Shown here one piece after another: positions 7,664 through 10,090 of a stretch of DNA of 10,090 nt; within the stretch, counting starts at the first letter, position 1; the number at the start of each line of letters is the position of its first letter. Origin of the DNA: JBFLVQ01 sp040758525 (GTDB lineage: Bacteria > Acidobacteriota > Blastocatellia > Chloracidobacteriales > JADJPF01); the NCBI GenBank assembly GCA_040758525.1, contig JBFLVQ010000335.1, forward strand, positions 1 through 10,090, in the 5' to 3' direction. Both the position numbers and the translations under genes were made by a program. The notes beneath the pieces were generated by a model, which saw only the letters and a list, made by a program, of their open reading frames with translations, ran no database searches and was not told the DNA's origin.

Positions 7664-7829
7664 CTTTGTCAGATAATTCTGAGATTGCTGGCTTTTCCAT
7701 TCAGTGTTATTATGGCCAGTAACGGTTGCCTTGCTAAACAAACAGAGATAGTAGTATGTATAGGGGGAAAGATCAAGTCACGGGTTATCACCAATCAATA
7801 GACATTCTGCTGGTCTTCTTTACTTAGTA

Positions 7830-7843
7830 GGAAGAGATCTTCC
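7830..7843. promoter_or_regulatory. Inverted repeat in the divergent region, possible operator
   Basis: GGAAGA-GA-TCTTCC is a near-perfect palindrome in the ~230 bases between truA and the TPR gene. It lies 52 bases upstream of the TPR start, a position suitable for a transcription-factor site. No matching second copy was found nearby. The rest of this gap shows no gene. A G-run (7875-7880) may act as a distant ribosome binding site for the TPR gene. Confidence 0.3.
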
Positions 7844-7895
7844 CTGACGCACTTAGGGCGAGTGTTAGAACTATGGGGGGCGATAGATTTGCACT

Positions 7896-9257
7896 ATGAC
7901 ACCGGAAACTATTTTCCGCAAGCATATGAGCTCAGCTTTGCGGCACCCGGATGCGGTTGATTATGAGGCACTACTAGATATGATTGGGAGTGCCAATCCG
8001 GATGTGCTCTCTCGTATGGCAAAGAATTTAACTAAGAAGTATGGCACATGCGAACTGACTTCAGAGCAGACGTTAGAATTTCTTAAAGATCTAAAGTCCG
8101 CTTTCAAAGAGGCGCAGGAGAACGGTGGTCCTTCTGCAGGTTCGTCTGGCTCACTAACTTCTTACAATAGTGGTTCGCTGACATCCAAATCTACCTACAG
8201 CGACACCAGTCCTGCCAATAATCTCTCTACTAGTATGGCCTTTGCGGTTGCAGAAATGAGTTTCTGTGATGGCAAAGCCGCGCTTGATAATGGGCGCTTC
8301 GAAGAAGCGATTTCGCTCTTTCGTGAAGCGATCAGTTATAACCCCAATATTGCCTCTTATTATTATTATCTCTCGCTTGCCCTCGCGATCTCTACCAAAG
8401 GTGATAATCATGCTGAAGCTAAGGCGATGTTATTAAAGGCAGTTGAACTTGATAAAGATAATGCTGACTATCAAACCCAGTTGGGAGTGATATACCGAGA
8501 AGAAGGGGAGCTTTATAAAGCCACTACAGCTTTTGCCCATGCATTGAGTGTCAATCCCAGCCATACAGTTGCTAGCCGTGAACTGGCTGCAATACATAAT
8601 GTCGAGACCAAGAAGGAGCGGCGTCCTACCAATCCATCAATAACACGCGGAACCACAAGAACGATGGTTGAGCCTTTAGACGTCTCGACATCGCCCTCAC
8701 AAGAGGGTATAAAAGCCTTTAGCGAATCTACTAATGGCTACTCGACATCGCTAGAAGAGATCAAAACACTTAGTGAAGCAGTGTTAGCGGCTAAAGAGAA
8801 TACCAAGATTATTAGCGGGAATAAGCAGTTTCCTAAGCGTATCAAGTCGATCAATCTGTTTATACTAGGTGTCATTATTGTTGTAGCAATATTATCAGTT
8901 CCTCTCTCTAGGAAAGTAATGAGTATCGAGATTATACCTCTTGTGCCACATGATCAGGCGATATTAGATGGTTCACATCTAGAGTTCCGTTGGACCTCCT
9001 CATCGGAGAGCGTAGATTACTTGCTACAGATTGAGGATTTGGAAGAGAAGATATTGGAGCGTTATACACGCGAGAATATGTATGTACTTTCAAAAGAGGA
9101 TGTGGTGTTGCTCAAAGCTGATCGCCAGTACAAATGGCGAGTCATACCAGTCTCGCCCAAGCGCGAGAAGTTAAATTATACTACTCAAACTTTAGAGTTT
9201 GTGTTATCAACAGTACCTGCTGCTGCTTTGCCTTTCGATCAATCGAAGTCGCAGTAA
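7896..9257 (+). CDS. TPR protein with one membrane span and an extracytoplasmic beta domain
   Basis: A 453-residue protein of unknown function. Residues 1-77 form a predicted helical N-terminal domain I do not recognise. A Ser/Gly/Thr linker at ~79-112 contains SGSLTS twice. TPR units follow at ~117-150 (DGKAALDNGRFEEAISLFREAI), ~154-188 and ~190-223 (LGVIYREEGELYKATTAFAHAL), giving a protein-binding scaffold. A second long Ser/Thr-rich linker leads to a transmembrane helix at ~318-337, with basic residues on its N-terminal side placing the TPRs in the cytoplasm. Residues ~343-437 (LVPHDQAILDGSHLEFRW ... YKWRVIPVS) resemble a fibronectin-III-like fold outside the membrane. The start is the ATG at 7896. 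The nearest G-rich site (7875-7880) is rather far, so initiation may be weak. It converges with the selenoprotein gene. Confidence 0.85.
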   Translation: MTPETIFRKHMSSALRHPDAVDYEALLDMIGSANPDVLSRMAKNLTKKYGTCELTSEQTLEFLKDLKSAFKEAQENGGPSAGSSGSLTSYNSGSLTSKSTYSDTSPANNLSTSMAFAVAEMSFCDGKAALDNGRFEEAISLFREAISYNPNIASYYYYLSLALAISTKGDNHAEAKAMLLKAVELDKDNADYQTQLGVIYREEGELYKATTAFAHALSVNPSHTVASRELAAIHNVETKKERRPTNPSITRGTTRTMVEPLDVSTSPSQEGIKAFSESTNGYSTSLEEIKTLSEAVLAAKENTKIISGNKQFPKRIKSINLFILGVIIVVAILSVPLSRKVMSIEIIPLVPHDQAILDGSHLEFRWTSSSESVDYLLQIEDLEEKILERYTRENMYVLSKEDVVLLKADRQYKWRVIPVSPKREKLNYTTQTLEFVLSTVPAAALPFDQSKSQ

Positions 9258-9261
9258 ACTA

Positions 9262-9286
9262 AGGCTTGCTAACTTAAGCCTGTTTT
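9262..9286. terminator. Bidirectional intrinsic terminator between convergent genes
   Basis: AGGCTT (9262-9267) pairs with AAGCCT (9276-9281) across an eight-base loop. On the plus strand it is followed by GTTTT, ending the TPR gene. On the minus strand it is followed by TAGTTT, ending the peroxiredoxin-like gene, whose last codons lie within the stem and loop. Only 16 bases separate the two stop codons, so the hairpin serves both. Confidence 0.6.
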
Positions 9287-9822
9287 ACTGTGCGTTGTAA
9301 TGCTGCTAGTAGATCTTTTGTTTCTGGATGATCCCCAGCCTCTTTGCTGATATAGCTATAAGTAACCTGTCCATTTGGCAATACAATAAAAACTCCGCCT
9401 TCTTGCCAAGGGTCACCTTGTACGCCCTTCTGACGCGATCCTCGACGAAAAGCGCGCAATGCATGTCCCCAAGCAGGCGGCCCGATCGTTAGCCAGATGC
9501 TGCGTTTTAGTCCAAGCATACGATAACTGGCAAGTGATGGATCTAGATAAAGTGGTGAGGTAAGCTGCATATCATCGAGAAAGGCACGCGCAAAGCGGGG
9601 TCCACCATTGCCAATAATTACTAATTCCGCACCGCTTGCCCGTATAGTATCAATATGAGGACGCAACTGCGTCACCTGTTCACGGCACAACAGTCAGCCA
9701 AAATGGCGTATAAAGACAAGCACGACCGGGCGTTTACGCCAACAATCGCCCAATCTATGGTGCTTACCATCGGGGTCCAACACACTGGCCTCAGCCAATT
9801 CTGAAGGAATCTGCTGAATCAT
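9274..9822 (-). CDS. Peroxiredoxin-like (AhpC/TSA, PRXL2/SelU-like) selenoprotein, UGA read as selenocysteine
   Basis: A thioredoxin-fold redox enzyme of 182 residues. The ATG at 9822 opens MIQQIPSELAEASVLDPDG, and the core strand PVVLVFIRHFG runs into an in-frame TGA (9694-9696). The frame continues as LLCREQVTQLRP and on to the TAA at 9274. In this family the position is the first Cys of CxxC in FxRxFGCxxCRE, so the codon most likely inserts Sec43, giving UxxC with Cys46. The rest matches the family: GAELVIIGNGG, PLYLDPSLASYRMLGL, QGDPWQEGG and a terminal DHPETKDLLAAL. A SECIS-like hairpin follows the TGA. Without recoding only a fold-breaking fragment from TTG 9690 would be made. The reaction is probably reduction of peroxide or another oxidant; the substrate is unknown. 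No strong Shine-Dalgarno is visible. The alternative, a nonsense-mutated pseudogene, is unlikely because both flanks are intact and the TGA sits exactly at the redox site. Confidence 0.9.
9660..9696 (-). promoter_or_regulatory. Candidate bacterial SECIS element with its UGA codon
   Basis: On the minus-strand mRNA, 20 nt separate the UGA (9694-9696) from a perfect 5-bp stem, GACGC-AGUU-GCGUC (9673 down to 9660). The apical loop begins 25 nt past the UGA and has G as its second base. This agrees with the described bacterial SECIS pattern, a small loop with an early G some 16-37 nt beyond the UGA. A second stem, CUGUU-(8)-AACAG, starts immediately after the UGA (9693 to 9676); it is too close to be the SelB site but can coexist. 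SelB would bind the loop and deliver Sec-tRNA. Confidence 0.75.
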
Positions 9823-9840
9823 AGGATTTAGGCGCGGAAA

Positions 9841-9948
9841 CCTAGACCATTAGATCTGGGAGGGAGCGCCCACTCCTTTCTTGTAATATGTTGAGCAGTT
9901 TTAAGACTTACTCAGGTCTGATCCTTTCGGATCAATCTGCTTGCGCAG
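9841..9948 (-). other. Hairpin-dense region upstream of the selenoprotein gene, possible structured leader
   Basis: Read on the minus strand, CUGC-GCAA-GCAG (9948-9937) is followed two bases later by UGAUCC-GAAA-GGAUCA (9934-9919), two stems with GNRA tetraloops. AGAC-(8)-GUCU (9919-9904) comes next, sharing one base. Nearer the gene lie AAGGAG-(6)-CUCCCU (9878-9861), with one G-U pair, and a stem at 9860-9841 that pairs better on the plus strand. No open frame of useful length crosses it and it matches no riboswitch or small RNA I know. It could be the 5' leader of the selenoprotein transcript, a terminator cluster, or a separate small RNA. Confidence 0.35.
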
Positions 9949-10048
9949 TTAATGTGAGCCTCTCCGATGTTATCTGAGCTTTTTACAACTAAGGCACTAA
10001 TTGTGCTCGCCACACTGATCTAGACCCTCAATCTGTTTAATGGCGATT

Positions 10049-10087
10049 GACAGTTGCTACAGACTGGCTCGCGCATCTGTAGGTGTC
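10049..10087. other. Imperfect stem-loop at the right edge
   Basis: CTACAGA (10057-10063) pairs with TCTGTAG (10076-10082), and outside an internal loop GACA (10049-10052) pairs with TGTC (10084-10087). The element touches the window edge, so its context is unknown. The rest of 9949-10090 holds no convincing gene. An ATG at 10040 opens 17 codons to the edge but has no ribosome binding site. Confidence 0.25.
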
Positions 10088-10090
10088 TTG

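Noticed and set aside
7664..7741. TTG-initiated extension of truA
   Set aside because: The additional 26 residues have no resemblance to TruA and precede the canonical MPTWRLDIEYDG start.
7873..7899. Eight-codon upstream frame (ATG 7873) whose TGA overlaps the ATG of the TPR gene
   Set aside because: The ATGA overlap could allow translational coupling, but the mini-frame has no ribosome binding site and is probably chance.
9274..9690. Free-standing 138-residue protein starting at TTG 9690
   Set aside because: It lacks the first strand and half of the redox motif of the thioredoxin fold, and the frame extends perfectly through the TGA to an ATG. The full selenoprotein reading explains the sequence better.
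9850..10090. tRNA or selC-like gene near the selenoprotein
   Set aside because: I looked for a TpsiC arm, a UCA anticodon arm and a closing acceptor stem on both strands and found none.

Overview
This is a bacterial chromosomal window of mid-range GC (estimated by eye, not counted). Genes lie on both strands, and several have clear Shine-Dalgarno sites of the GGAGG type. Zinc-ribbon/membrane proteins, a TPR/membrane protein with long Ser/Gly/Thr linkers, and a fused PP2C regulator would suit an Acidobacteriota-like (Blastocatellia-like) genome. That placement is a weak inference. I see no insertion sequence, prophage, CRISPR array, rRNA or tRNA gene.

Layout. A short C-terminal gene fragment runs in at the left edge (2-88), followed by about 290 bases with no convincing gene. 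Three plus-strand genes follow: a zinc-ribbon membrane protein (380-1438), a long low-complexity protein ending in a transglycosylase/lysozyme-like domain (1610-3658), and a PP2C phosphatase fused to a degenerate cyclic-nucleotide-binding-like domain (3817-5190). Three minus-strand genes come next: a small zinc-ribbon membrane protein (5192-5638), an L,D-transpeptidase (5807-6808) and the tRNA pseudouridine synthase truA (6884-7663). A divergent intergenic region leads to a plus-strand TPR/membrane protein (7896-9257). This faces a minus-strand peroxiredoxin-like gene (9274-9822) across a bidirectional terminator.

The main discovery is that last gene. Its frame is interrupted by one TGA at the position where the family carries the first Cys of its CxxC motif, giving FIRHFG-U-LLCREQ. 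A GACGC-AGUU-GCGUC hairpin begins 20 nt past the TGA, as expected of a bacterial SECIS element. The gene should therefore be read as a selenoprotein of 182 residues with Sec at position 43. An automatic caller would leave a truncated 138-residue protein starting at TTG. The DNA upstream of it (9841-9948) is unusually dense in hairpins, including two adjacent stems with GNRA tetraloops on the gene's own strand.

Functionally the window mixes envelope work (muramidase-like protein, L,D-transpeptidase), signalling (PP2C with a CNB-like domain), zinc-ribbon/TPR membrane proteins of unknown role, tRNA modification and thiol/selenol redox chemistry. Most genes seem to be transcribed singly. Only truA and the L,D-transpeptidase, perhaps with the small zinc-ribbon gene, might share a transcript.
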